From JBKHDT01 sp049974825 (GTDB lineage: Bacteria > Pseudomonadota > Gammaproteobacteria > Halothiobacillales > Halothiobacillaceae), in contig JBNGDJ010000070.1 in NCBI GenBank assembly GCA_049974825.1, forward strand, positions 1 through 12,676: a stretch of 12,676 bases of DNA, read 5' to 3'. How positions within the stretch are numbered: position 1 is the first letter of the stretch; each line of letters begins with the position of its first letter. This document shows, piece after piece, positions 1-6,589 of this stretch. A model generated the notes under the pieces. That model was not told the origin of the DNA and did not search any database. It saw nothing but the letters and a program-made list of their open reading frames with translations. Both the position numbers and the translations under genes were made by a program.

Positions 1-6
1 GCAATT

Positions 7-24
7 CAATGGCTTGCGCCATTG
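7..24 (-). terminator. Hairpin downstream of fabI, possible terminator
   Basis: Perfect 7-bp inverted repeat CAATGGC / GCCATTG around a 4-nt loop. Read on the minus strand (the fabI direction) the loop is GCAA, a stable GNRA tetraloop. It lies 57 nt past the fabI stop codon. No U-tract follows: the next bases are AATTGC and then the window ends. A classical intrinsic terminator is therefore not shown; it may instead be a 3'-end stabilising stem-loop. Confidence 0.35.
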
Positions 25-81
25 TGCGGCAGGACATCCATGCCCTGCACGGGAATCTGAAGCATTCGTGCAGAGATTCCC

Positions 82-867
82 TCAGGGGCACTCGCCCATG
101 CCGGTAATGAAGTAGCCGGAGTCGACGTAGATGTTCTCGCCGGTGATGCCGGAGGCCAGCGGCGAGCAGAGGAAGGCGGCGGTATTGCCCACTTCCTCGG
201 TGCTGACATTGCGGCGCAGGGGCGCGTTGGTGGCCACGTAGTCGAGGAAGGTCTTGAAGTCGCCGATGCCGGAGGCGGCAAGTGTCTTGATCGGGCCGGC
301 GGAAATCGAGTTGACCCGGATGTTGCGCGGGCCAAGCGAGGCGGCCAGGTAGCGAACATTGGCTTCCAGCGCAGCCTTGGCCACGCCCATCACGTTGTAG
401 TTGGGCATGGCGCGTTCGGCCCCGAGGTAGGAGAGCGTGACGATCGCACCGCCGTCACGCATGTGTTCCCGGCCGGCCTTGGCCAGCGCCGCCAGGGAAT
501 AGGCGCTCACGTCATGGGCAACCCGGAAGGCCTCCCGGGACATGCCATCCAGGTAATCGCCCTCCAGAGCCTCGCGCGGGGCAAAGGCAATTGAATGCAC
601 CAGGATGTCGAAGCCGTCGGGCCATTCCTTCGCAAGCGCCGGAAACAGGTTGTCGATCTGCTCGTCATCGGTGGCATCCAGCGGCAGCAGCAGGTCCGAG
701 CCCAGGGGCTGGGCGACCTTCTCGACCTTGGACTTGAACCGCTCGTTCAGATACGTGAACGCCAAGTCGGCGCCCTCGCGGTGCATGGCCTCGGCGATGC
801 CTGCGGCGATGGAACGGTTGTTGGCGACACCGACGATCAGCGCGCGCTTGCCGGACAGAAAACCCAT
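82..867 (-). CDS. fabI: Enoyl-[acyl-carrier-protein] reductase (NADH) FabI
   Basis: Cytoplasmic enzyme for the last reduction of each fatty acid elongation cycle, converting trans-2-enoyl-ACP to acyl-ACP with NADH. The 261-residue length matches the family. The N-terminus has the FabI-type nucleotide-binding loop (GVANNRSIAAGIA, about residues 13-25). The catalytic segment YLGAERAMPNYNVMGVAK carries Tyr147, Tyr157 and Lys164, equivalent to E. coli Tyr146, Tyr156 and Lys163. The SAGPIKTLAASGI substrate-loop motif follows at about 189-201. The ATG has a strong AAGGAG ribosome site (875-880 on the minus strand) 7 nt upstream. The residue matching E. coli Gly93, in the triclosan contact region, is Ala94 here (HSIAFAP). 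It is divergent from the yej operon. In Pseudomonas aeruginosa, fabI also neighbours a Yej/Npp-type transporter, as I recall, so the linkage looks conserved although the orientation differs. Confidence 0.97.
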   Translation of the reverse strand: MGFLSGKRALIVGVANNRSIAAGIAEAMHREGADLAFTYLNERFKSKVEKVAQPLGSDLLLPLDATDDEQIDNLFPALAKEWPDGFDILVHSIAFAPREALEGDYLDGMSREAFRVAHDVSAYSLAALAKAGREHMRDGGAIVTLSYLGAERAMPNYNVMGVAKAALEANVRYLAASLGPRNIRVNSISAGPIKTLAASGIGDFKTFLDYVATNAPLRRNVSTEEVGNTAAFLCSPLASGITGENIYVDSGYFITGMGECP

Positions 868-981
868 TCGAACACTCCTTGGACCAAGATATCGTGGTGA
901 ATCTCAAAAATCGCCGGCGGTGACCCGGCTGCGGGGCACCCCGCTCGGAATTTTCATCTGAAGGGTTATTCTAAGCGCAAT
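868..981. promoter_or_regulatory. Divergent intergenic region fabI / yejA
   Basis: These 114 nt must carry the promoters for both fabI (minus) and the yej operon (plus). On the plus strand TATTCT (967-972) resembles a -10 box but has no good -35 at 16-18 nt. If used, transcription would start about 979-982, almost at the yejA ATG, giving a very short or absent leader. On the minus strand TAGAAT (968-973) overlaps it and is a possible fabI -10, again without a clear -35. The assignments are weak. Confidence 0.3.
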
Positions 982-2877
982 ATGCATGCTTCAGACAGTT
1001 TTACCGCCCTTGGGCGCGTCCTGCTTCGGCTGCTGCCGCTTGTTGCGTTCCTGCTGCTGGCCGGCACGAACGCCGCCCGCGCGGTGCCCGCCGTCGCGCT
1101 AGGCTATGAGCCTGCCTACCCGCCGGGCTTTACCCACTTCGACTACGTCAACCCGAACGCGCCCCGGGGTGGGCACCTGAACCTGTCCGGCTTCGGCAGT
1201 TTCGACTCGCTCAATCCCTTTGTGCTGCGTGGCCTGTCCGCGGCCGGCCTGAACCTGCTGGTGTTCGAGCCGCTGATGGTGCGTTCCTGGGATGAACCCT
1301 TCAGCCTCTACGGCCTGCTGGCCGAGGATATCGAGCTGGCCGCAGATGGCCTGTCGGTGACTTTTCGGCTCAATCCTGCGGCCCGGTTCTCGGATGGCAC
1401 GCCGGTGACCGCCGAGGACGTGAAGTACAGCTTTGACACGCTGGTCGGGGACAAGGCGCATCCGCGCTACCGGCACTACTGGTCCGACGTGGCGGGGGTT
1501 ACGGTGCTGGACGGGCGAAGCGTCCGCTTCGATTTTCATCGTTCGACCCCGGAGTTGCACCTGATTGTCGCCGAACTGCCGGTTTTTTCCCGCGAATGGG
1601 TCGGTGATTCGGACTTCAGCGAGCTGACGCGCAAGGCGCCGATTGGCAGCGGGCCCTACCTGGTTGACGAGGTCAGTTACGGTCGGGTGGTGAGCTACCG
1701 GCGCAACCCCGACTACTGGGCCAACGACCTGCCGACCCGGCGCGGAATGTTCAACTTCGACCGGATTACCTTCAAGTACTACCGTGACCAGACCGTGGCC
1801 CAGGAGGCGCTGAAAGCCGGTGAGTTCGACCTGTTCCACGAGTCGAATTCCAAGCGCTGGGCGCGGGATCACGAGGGGCGGCGCTACCGGGACGGGGAGA
1901 TTCTCAAGGCGGAGATTCCCCACCACAACAACGCCGGAATGCAGGGTTTCGTGTTCAATGTTCGGCGGCCGCTGTTCGAAGACGTGCGGGTACGCCGCGC
2001 GCTGACCCTGGCGCTGGATTTCACCTGGTCCAACGAGAACTTGTTCTACGGGCAGTATGCCCAGTGCGACAGTTACTTTTCCAACAGCGAAATGGCCGCG
2101 CGGGGCATCCCGAAGGGCGAGGAACTGGCCTTGCTTGAGCCTTTCCGCGACCAGCTGCCGCCGGCCCTGTTCGAGCAACCCTGGACGCCGCCGCGGCCGG
2201 CAGACCACCTGGCCCTTCGGGAAAACCTGATCGAGGCCCGGGACTTGCTGGCCGAAGCCGGCTGGACGGTTGACGAGGACGGGGTGTTGCGCAATGCCCA
2301 GGGGCGGCCATTCCGGTTCGAGATCATTCTGGTTCAGCGCGGCTTTGAGCGGATTGTCGCGCCCTACGCCTACAACCTGCGAAAGCTCGGGATCGAGGCC
2401 AGTTACCGGACCATCGACCCGGCGCTATACCAGCGCCGGGCGGACAACTTCGACTTCGACATGATGGTGATCGGCTATCGCCAGACCCAGTCGCCGGGCA
2501 ACGAACTGCGCGAGTACTTCGGCTCTGCCGCAGCCGAACGCGTTGGCTCGATGAACTTTGCCGGGATCGATGACCCGGTGGTGGATGCCATGATCGACGC
2601 GGTGATCAATGCGCCCGACCGGGCATCGCTGGTGCAGGCCGCCAGGGCCCTGGACCGCGTCCTGCTCTGGGGTGAGTACCTCGTGCCCCACTGGTACACG
2701 GACGTGCATCGGCTTGCCTGGTGGAATCGCTTTGGATTTCCGAAGACCCTGCCGCGCTACTATGACGCGACCACCTGGGCCATCATGACCTGGTGGCAGA
2801 CCAACGAGGAGGCCCGGCCGCTTCCGGCTGGCGCCCGCGAGGAACTGTTCCCGGCCGCGGAGGGTGATCTGGAATGA
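982..2877 (+). CDS. yejA: Periplasmic solute-binding protein, YejA-like (SBP family 5)
   Basis: Likely captures oligopeptides or peptide-nucleotide conjugates in the periplasm and hands them to the YejB/YejE permeases; E. coli YejABEF imports microcin C. The 631 residues start with a signal peptide: Arg residues at 12 and 16, hydrophobic core about 14-27, and an AARA cleavage site near residue 34. The mature start (ALGYEPAYPPGFTHFDYVNP, PRGG) is typical of YejA. The SBP_bac_5 body shows TFRLNPAARFSDGTPVTAEDVKYS near residue 130 and the usual long C-terminal lobe ending in a YYDATTWAIMTWW-type segment. ATG 982 is the only start that includes the signal peptide. It has no close Shine-Dalgarno; the nearest purine run, GAAGGG, lies about 17 nt away. 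The stop codon overlaps the next gene (ATGA). Ligand specificity cannot be read from sequence. Confidence 0.93.
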   Translation: MHASDSFTALGRVLLRLLPLVAFLLLAGTNAARAVPAVALGYEPAYPPGFTHFDYVNPNAPRGGHLNLSGFGSFDSLNPFVLRGLSAAGLNLLVFEPLMVRSWDEPFSLYGLLAEDIELAADGLSVTFRLNPAARFSDGTPVTAEDVKYSFDTLVGDKAHPRYRHYWSDVAGVTVLDGRSVRFDFHRSTPELHLIVAELPVFSREWVGDSDFSELTRKAPIGSGPYLVDEVSYGRVVSYRRNPDYWANDLPTRRGMFNFDRITFKYYRDQTVAQEALKAGEFDLFHESNSKRWARDHEGRRYRDGEILKAEIPHHNNAGMQGFVFNVRRPLFEDVRVRRALTLALDFTWSNENLFYGQYAQCDSYFSNSEMAARGIPKGEELALLEPFRDQLPPALFEQPWTPPRPADHLALRENLIEARDLLAEAGWTVDEDGVLRNAQGRPFRFEIILVQRGFERIVAPYAYNLRKLGIEASYRTIDPALYQRRADNFDFDMMVIGYRQTQSPGNELREYFGSAAAERVGSMNFAGIDDPVVDAMIDAVINAPDRASLVQAARALDRVLLWGEYLVPHWYTDVHRLAWWNRFGFPKTLPRYYDATTWAIMTWWQTNEEARPLPAGAREELFPAAEGDLE

Positions 2878-3458
2878 AAAGGTTCAATGCGCGCATGGGG
2901 CTTGCTGCCCGGTCCTGGCGCTTGCCGATGCTGGCTTTCCTGCTGCTTGGGCTGGCTGCTTGCGCCGTTCCGCGGTACGAAACCACCGTCAGTTATCTGC
3001 CCCCGGCTGACGAGGCGGGGCGGGCCTGCGTGGCGGGTTGCAGCGAGGCGCTGACAGCCTGTCAGAGCGACTGTGCCGAGCGTTGGAATGCCTGCAGCCG
3101 GTCGGTGGAGCCGGTGGTTCAGCAACGCTTCAACGAGGCAGTGCGGCAGTACGAAATCCTGCGCGACCAGTACGAGACCGATCGGTTGTTCTACCAGATC
3201 AATCGCAGCCTGTCCTGGGGCTGGGGGTACGGCGCCGGCTACTACGGGCCAGGCCCCTTTGGCTGGACGGAAGCCTATGACGCGCCGGTGCCGCCCCCGG
3301 CGCCCAGCATGGACGAGATCCGTGATCGCCTGGTGTCTGAACGCTGCGATGCCCGCTGTGACTGTCAGGCCGGGTACGATCGCTGTTTTCTCGGCTGCGG
3401 GGGGCAGATCGACCGGGCCACCCGCTGCGTGGCCCATTGTGGTGGAGTCACCCGGTAA
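2874..3458 (+). CDS. Cysteine-rich lipoprotein of unknown function
   Basis: I do not recognise this 194-residue protein. It begins with a basic N-terminus, a hydrophobic stretch (about 18-29) and a lipobox LGLAAC with Cys30 as the predicted lipidated residue. Ala at +2 would favour outer-membrane sorting. After the lipobox come 12 cysteines in two clusters: C52-x3-C56-x6-C63-x3-C67-x6-C74, and C158-x3-C162-x-C164-x6-C171-x3-C175-x9-C185-x3-C189. Five CxxxC pairs suggest disulphide-locked helices or a metal site. Between the clusters lie a charged helical region (about 78-110) and a Gly/Tyr/Trp-rich stretch (about 115-131), then a Pro-rich linker (138-144). It overlaps yejA by 4 nt (ATGA), has an upstream GGAGG inside yejA, and ends immediately before yejB. 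A role in folding, docking or handover for this transporter is inference only. Confidence 0.85.
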   Translation: MKRFNARMGLAARSWRLPMLAFLLLGLAACAVPRYETTVSYLPPADEAGRACVAGCSEALTACQSDCAERWNACSRSVEPVVQQRFNEAVRQYEILRDQYETDRLFYQINRSLSWGWGYGAGYYGPGPFGWTEAYDAPVPPPAPSMDEIRDRLVSERCDARCDCQAGYDRCFLGCGGQIDRATRCVAHCGGVTR

Positions 3459-4517
3459 ATGCGCCAGTACGTTCTCAAGCGGTTGCTGCTGATGATCCCG
3501 ACCCTGTTCGGGGTCATGCTCATCACTTTCGCGGTGACGCAGTTCGTGCCCGGCGGGCCCGTGGAGCAACTCATCCAGCAGCTTCGTCATGGCGGCGAAA
3601 TGGGCGGTGAGGCCGGCGGTGGCTTTACCGAGGGGCTGTACCGCGGTTCCCAGGGGCTGGACGCGGAGCGAATCGAGGAATTTCGCGCCCTTTACGGCTT
3701 CGATCGACCGGCGCACGAGCGCTTTTTCGAGATGATGGGCAATTACCTGACCTTCAATCTCGGCGACAGCTACTTCTACCAGCAGTCGGTTTCCGAATTG
3801 ATCGTCTCGAAGCTGCCGGTGTCCATCAGCCTCGGCCTGTGGATCTTCCTGCTGACCTACCTGATCTCGATTCCGCTTGGCGTCGCCAAGGCCGTGCGAG
3901 ACGGGACACCCTTCGACACGGTAACCAGTACGCTTGTCTTGGTCGGTTACGCCATTCCCGGCTTCGTGCTCGGCATCGCGCTGCTGGTGCTGTTCGGTGG
4001 GGGCAGTTTCTGGGATCTCTTCCCGCTGCGGGGTCTGGTGTCCGACAATTGGCAGGAGCTACCCTGGTACGGAAAGATTCTCGATTATCTCTGGCATCTG
4101 GTCCTGCCCATCACGGCGATGGCCGTGGGCAGCTTCGCAATCATGACCATGCTGACCAAGAACAGTTTTCTCGAAGAAATTCGCAAGCAGTACGTACTGA
4201 CCGCGCGTGCCAAAGGCGCCGGCCAGAAGCGCGTGCTTTACGGCCATGTGTTCCGCAATGCACTGATTCCGCTGGTCACGAACTTCCCCGCCGCGTTCAT
4301 CGGGGCCTTCTTTACCGGCAGCCTGCTGATCGAGACCATCTTCTCGCTGGACGGACTGGGCCTGCTGGCCTATGAAGCCGTGCTGGCGCGCGACTATCCG
4401 GTGGTTCTGGGCACCCTGTACGTCTTTACCCTGATTGGCCTGGTCGCCAAGCTGCTGTCCGATTTAAGTTACGTGCTGATCGACCCGCGCATCCAGTTCG
4501 AGGCAGTCAACCGATGA
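3459..4517 (+). CDS. yejB: ABC transporter permease, YejB-like
   Basis: Inner-membrane subunit of a peptide-type ABC importer (BPD_transp_1 family), 352 residues. The first membrane segment is at about 10-30, then a periplasmic region that includes a Gly-rich insert (about 45-56, GGEMGGEAGGGF). Five more hydrophobic segments follow from about 120 to 340. The cytoplasmic EAA loop that contacts the ATPase is clear at about 239-273 (EEIRKQYVLTARAKGAG then NALIP). The ATG starts directly after the TAA of the lipoprotein gene with zero spacing, and GGTGGAG near the end of that gene can serve as ribosome site. It overlaps yejE by 4 nt. An intact EAA loop implies that a partner ATPase exists, but none is encoded in this window. 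Confidence 0.94.
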   Translation: MRQYVLKRLLLMIPTLFGVMLITFAVTQFVPGGPVEQLIQQLRHGGEMGGEAGGGFTEGLYRGSQGLDAERIEEFRALYGFDRPAHERFFEMMGNYLTFNLGDSYFYQQSVSELIVSKLPVSISLGLWIFLLTYLISIPLGVAKAVRDGTPFDTVTSTLVLVGYAIPGFVLGIALLVLFGGGSFWDLFPLRGLVSDNWQELPWYGKILDYLWHLVLPITAMAVGSFAIMTMLTKNSFLEEIRKQYVLTARAKGAGQKRVLYGHVFRNALIPLVTNFPAAFIGAFFTGSLLIETIFSLDGLGLLAYEAVLARDYPVVLGTLYVFTLIGLVAKLLSDLSYVLIDPRIQFEAVNR

Positions 4518-5584
4518 GTGGAGCGATCCAGGGCCAGCCGGTAATCGTGGCTGCGGGCGAGCGGGCGGTGGACACCGCCGGGCGACGCGCCTGGGCACGG
4601 TTTCGGCGGGGTCGTCGGGGCTACTGGAGCCTGTGGATCTTCGGCGTGCTCTTCGTGCTCAGTCTCGGCGCCGAGTTGATCGCCAATGACCGCCCGCTGC
4701 TGGTGCACTACGAAGGCAGTTACTATTTTCCGCTCTGGAACGACTATCCCGAGACAACCTTCGGCGGGGACTTCGCCACGCCGGCCGATTACACCGACCC
4801 CTACGTGATCGCCCTGCTCAATGCCGGCAACAACTGGGCCATTCGAGCCCCGATTCCCTTCAGCCACGACACCATCGACTACTACAACACGGCACCCAAC
4901 CCCGCTGCCCCCAACGAGCGGCACCTGCTGGGTACTGATGATCGCGGCCGAGACGTCGCGGCCCGGCTGATCTACGGCTTTCGCCTTTCCGTGCTGTTCG
5001 CCCTGGCGCTGACTGCCATCGGAACCGCCATCGGGGTGCTGGCCGGGGCAGTGCAGGGCTATCTTGGTGGCCGATTCGATCTGGCGTTCCAGCGGTTTAT
5101 CGAGATCTGGAGTTCGATGCCGGAGCTGTACCTGCTCATCATCTTCGCCTCGATATTCGAGCCGAGTATCGGACTGCTGCTGATCCTGCTGTCGCTTTTC
5201 GGGTGGATGGGGCTGTCCGACTACGTCCGTGCCGAGTTTCTCAAGGGACGAAACCTTGAATACGTCCGCGCGGCGCAGGCCATGGGGGTGTCCGGGCCGC
5301 GCATCATGTTCCGTCACCTGCTGCCCAATGCCATGACCCCCGTGGTGACCTTTCTGCCGTTTCGGATTTCCGGGGCGATCCTTGCCCTGACCAGCCTGGA
5401 CTTCCTGGGCCTCGGGGTACCGCCGAGCACGCCGTCACTCGGAGAACTGCTGAGCCAGGGCAAGGAAAACATCGACGCCTGGTGGCTGTCGCTTGCCACC
5501 TTTGTCGTGCTCGTCGGCACCCTGATGCTGCTGATCTTTATCGGAGAGGGCCTGCGTTCAGCGCTGGACACGCGCAAGCGATAG
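4514..5584 (+). CDS. yejE: ABC transporter permease, YejE-like
   Basis: Second permease of the importer, 356 residues. It has an Arg-rich cytoplasmic N-terminus (about 24-36) and a first membrane helix at about 37-56. A long periplasmic segment typical of YejE/OppC-like permeases follows. The family motif HLLGTDDRGRDVAARLIYG lies at about 137-155. The remaining helices lie between about 157 and 345. The EAA loop is at about 236-275 (LEYVRAAQAMGVSGPRIMFRHLLPNA). The start overlaps the yejB stop (ATGA), indicating translational coupling. In E. coli the next gene is the double-ATPase yejF. Here the operon ends at 5584, and the next 240 nt contain no ATPase or remnant with a Walker motif that I can see. 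Confidence 0.94.
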   Translation: MSGAIQGQPVIVAAGERAVDTAGRRAWARFRRGRRGYWSLWIFGVLFVLSLGAELIANDRPLLVHYEGSYYFPLWNDYPETTFGGDFATPADYTDPYVIALLNAGNNWAIRAPIPFSHDTIDYYNTAPNPAAPNERHLLGTDDRGRDVAARLIYGFRLSVLFALALTAIGTAIGVLAGAVQGYLGGRFDLAFQRFIEIWSSMPELYLLIIFASIFEPSIGLLLILLSLFGWMGLSDYVRAEFLKGRNLEYVRAAQAMGVSGPRIMFRHLLPNAMTPVVTFLPFRISGAILALTSLDFLGLGVPPSTPSLGELLSQGKENIDAWWLSLATFVVLVGTLMLLIFIGEGLRSALDTRKR

Positions 5585-5792
5585 CCGACTTCCTTTTGCG
5601 CGGAATGTTGCCCACTGCCAACCACGGCCGAGCTCGCAGGCCGGCTGCATCTCGGGGCCAGACCGCCCAAACCGGACGTGGCTCAGATCCCTGTGGCGAA
5701 TCAGTCCCCGCAGTACGCAGCGCTCGCAGGCTGAATTGACTCGCATTCATGCGAGGGAAGGGATAAGTCTGTCGGCAGCTTCCGAGGCTTTA
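5585..5792. other. Intergenic region after yejE, no gene seen
   Basis: About 210 nt between the yej operon and the toxin-antitoxin promoter. I find no coding region with plausible codon use, no tRNA and no intrinsic terminator with a T-tract. A short perfect dyad (5740-5755) is listed separately. This is the position where yejF would be expected. Confidence 0.6.
5740..5755. promoter_or_regulatory. Perfect dyad upstream of toxin-antitoxin promoter, possible operator
   Basis: CTCGCAT-TC-ATGCGAG is a perfect 7-bp inverted repeat with a 2-nt centre. It lies about 38 nt upstream of the -35 box of the toxin-antitoxin promoter. Antitoxins of this kind usually repress their own operon by binding short palindromes, so it is a candidate site. 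Its distance from the promoter is larger than usual, and the symmetry could be chance. Confidence 0.35.
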
Positions 5793-5822
5793 TTGTCCCG
5801 GTCTCATGGCCAGCCGTATAAT
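5793..5822 (+). promoter_or_regulatory. Sigma70-type promoter of the toxin-antitoxin operon
   Basis: The -10 box is a perfect TATAAT (5817-5822), preceded by TTGTCC (5793-5798) with 18-nt spacing, a 4 of 6 match to the -35 consensus. Transcription would start near 5829, about 23 nt before the antitoxin ATG at 5852. This rules out the in-frame GTG at 5825, which lies between the -10 box and the start of transcription. Confidence 0.7.
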
Positions 5823-5851
5823 CAGTGAAAATCAGCCGTACGGGAGGCTTT

Positions 5852-6094
5852 ATGCCCGCCGAAACCGCAAAACTGACTATCCGCCTCCCCAGAGAGGACC
5901 TGGACTTTGCCAAAAGCTACGCAAAAGCACATGGCGTGACTCTGACAGAGGTGATCGATCGCTACTTGTGCCTGCTGCGCGCCCGCGAGCACCGACCGAG
6001 TGCGGAGATTGCCCGGATGACCGGCCTGCTTCCTCCCGAGATTGATGGGGAGGCTGAGTATCACCAGCATCTGGCCGAAAAACACAGCCCATGA
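5852..6094 (+). CDS. Antitoxin, ribbon-helix-helix type (DUF6364-like)
   Basis: An 80-residue protein predicted to bind and neutralise the PIN toxin encoded next to it and to repress the operon. The N-terminal strand KLTIRLPRED (about residues 7-16) followed by helix LDFAKSYAKAHGVTLTEVID and a second helix resembles ribbon-helix-helix DNA-binding antitoxins. The C-terminal part (about 47-80) would wrap the toxin. The start is set at ATG 5852 because GGGAGG (5842-5847) precedes it by 4 nt and because the promoter excludes the upstream GTG at 5825. The stop overlaps the toxin start (ATGA), the standard coupling in such pairs. The family assignment is from memory of the sequence pattern. Confidence 0.85.
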   Translation: MPAETAKLTIRLPREDLDFAKSYAKAHGVTLTEVIDRYLCLLRAREHRPSAEIARMTGLLPPEIDGEAEYHQHLAEKHSP

Positions 6095-6504
6095 TTCTGG
6101 TCGATTTGAATGTCATTCTGGATGTTCTTCAGGCACGTCAGCCCCATTACGCAGCATCTGCCGAGGTTCTGGACCGGGTGCTGGATGGGCCGGTCAAGGG
6201 GGTTGTTTCGGCGCATGCCGTGACGACGATTCATTACCTCGTCAAGCGATACCGGGATGCCTCCGTCGCCCACGAGGCGGTTGAATGGTTGATGCGCCAT
6301 TTTGAGATTGCCCCAATCGGGCGTGCACAGCTGCTGCGCGCCAAGAGCCTGCGACTGACAGACTTTGAAGATGCCGTGGTGGCCGCCGCGGCTGAATCCT
6401 CCGGCTGTGAATTCATCGTGACACGCAATATCAAGGATTTTGCGGGTTCGCCGGTGCATGCACTGACACCTGATGAATATCTGGCCACGGGGTGTGAATC
6501 TTGA
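6091..6504 (+). CDS. PIN-domain toxin, VapC-like ribonuclease (PIN_3 family)
   Basis: A 137-residue single-domain protein, predicted Mg-dependent endoribonuclease that inhibits translation when its antitoxin is lost. The N-terminal MILVDLNVILDVL gives Asp5 and Asn7 of the active site. The mid-region SAHAVTTIHYLVKRY has Thr45/Thr46 where classical VapC proteins have Glu, a pattern I associate with the PIN_3 subfamily. The second acidic cluster is TDFEDAVVAAAA (Asp91, Glu93, Asp94). The last motif is IVTRNIKDF (Asp116), followed by the usual LTPDEYL tail. All expected catalytic positions are present, so the toxin appears intact. It overlaps the antitoxin by 4 nt. The RNA target cannot be predicted. 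Confidence 0.9.
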   Translation: MILVDLNVILDVLQARQPHYAASAEVLDRVLDGPVKGVVSAHAVTTIHYLVKRYRDASVAHEAVEWLMRHFEIAPIGRAQLLRAKSLRLTDFEDAVVAAAAESSGCEFIVTRNIKDFAGSPVHALTPDEYLATGCES

Positions 6505-6589
6505 CCGGGCCGGGTCCGCAGGTCGAATCATTCCGGCTGGGCAGACCGCAGGCTGGACAAGCGCAGCGCATCGGGCTGAAGGCCGGGGT
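6505..6589. other. Convergent intergenic region, no terminator seen
   Basis: These 85 nt separate the convergent toxin gene and the cyclic-di-GMP gene. I find no stem followed by a T-run on either strand, so transcripts from both sides may overlap or end by Rho. Confidence 0.4.

Noticed and set aside
878..888. CTTGG-A-CCAAG dyad overlapping the fabI ribosome site
   Set aside because: Only 5-bp arms with a 1-nt centre; too short to call an operator or an RNA hairpin.
1099..2208. 369-codon minus-strand frame opposite yejA
   Set aside because: Antisense to a clear YejA-type protein and without recognisable motifs.
5632..5731. 10-bp direct repeat GCTCGCAGGC (5632-5641 and 5722-5731) as a possible insertion-site duplication near the toxin-antitoxin module
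   Set aside because: Both copies lie upstream of the module rather than flanking it, and 10 bp in GC-rich DNA is weak evidence.
5585..5735. Possible remnant of yejF after yejE
   Set aside because: No Walker A, signature or Walker B-like segment recognised in any frame, and the stretch is too short to hold more than a fragment.
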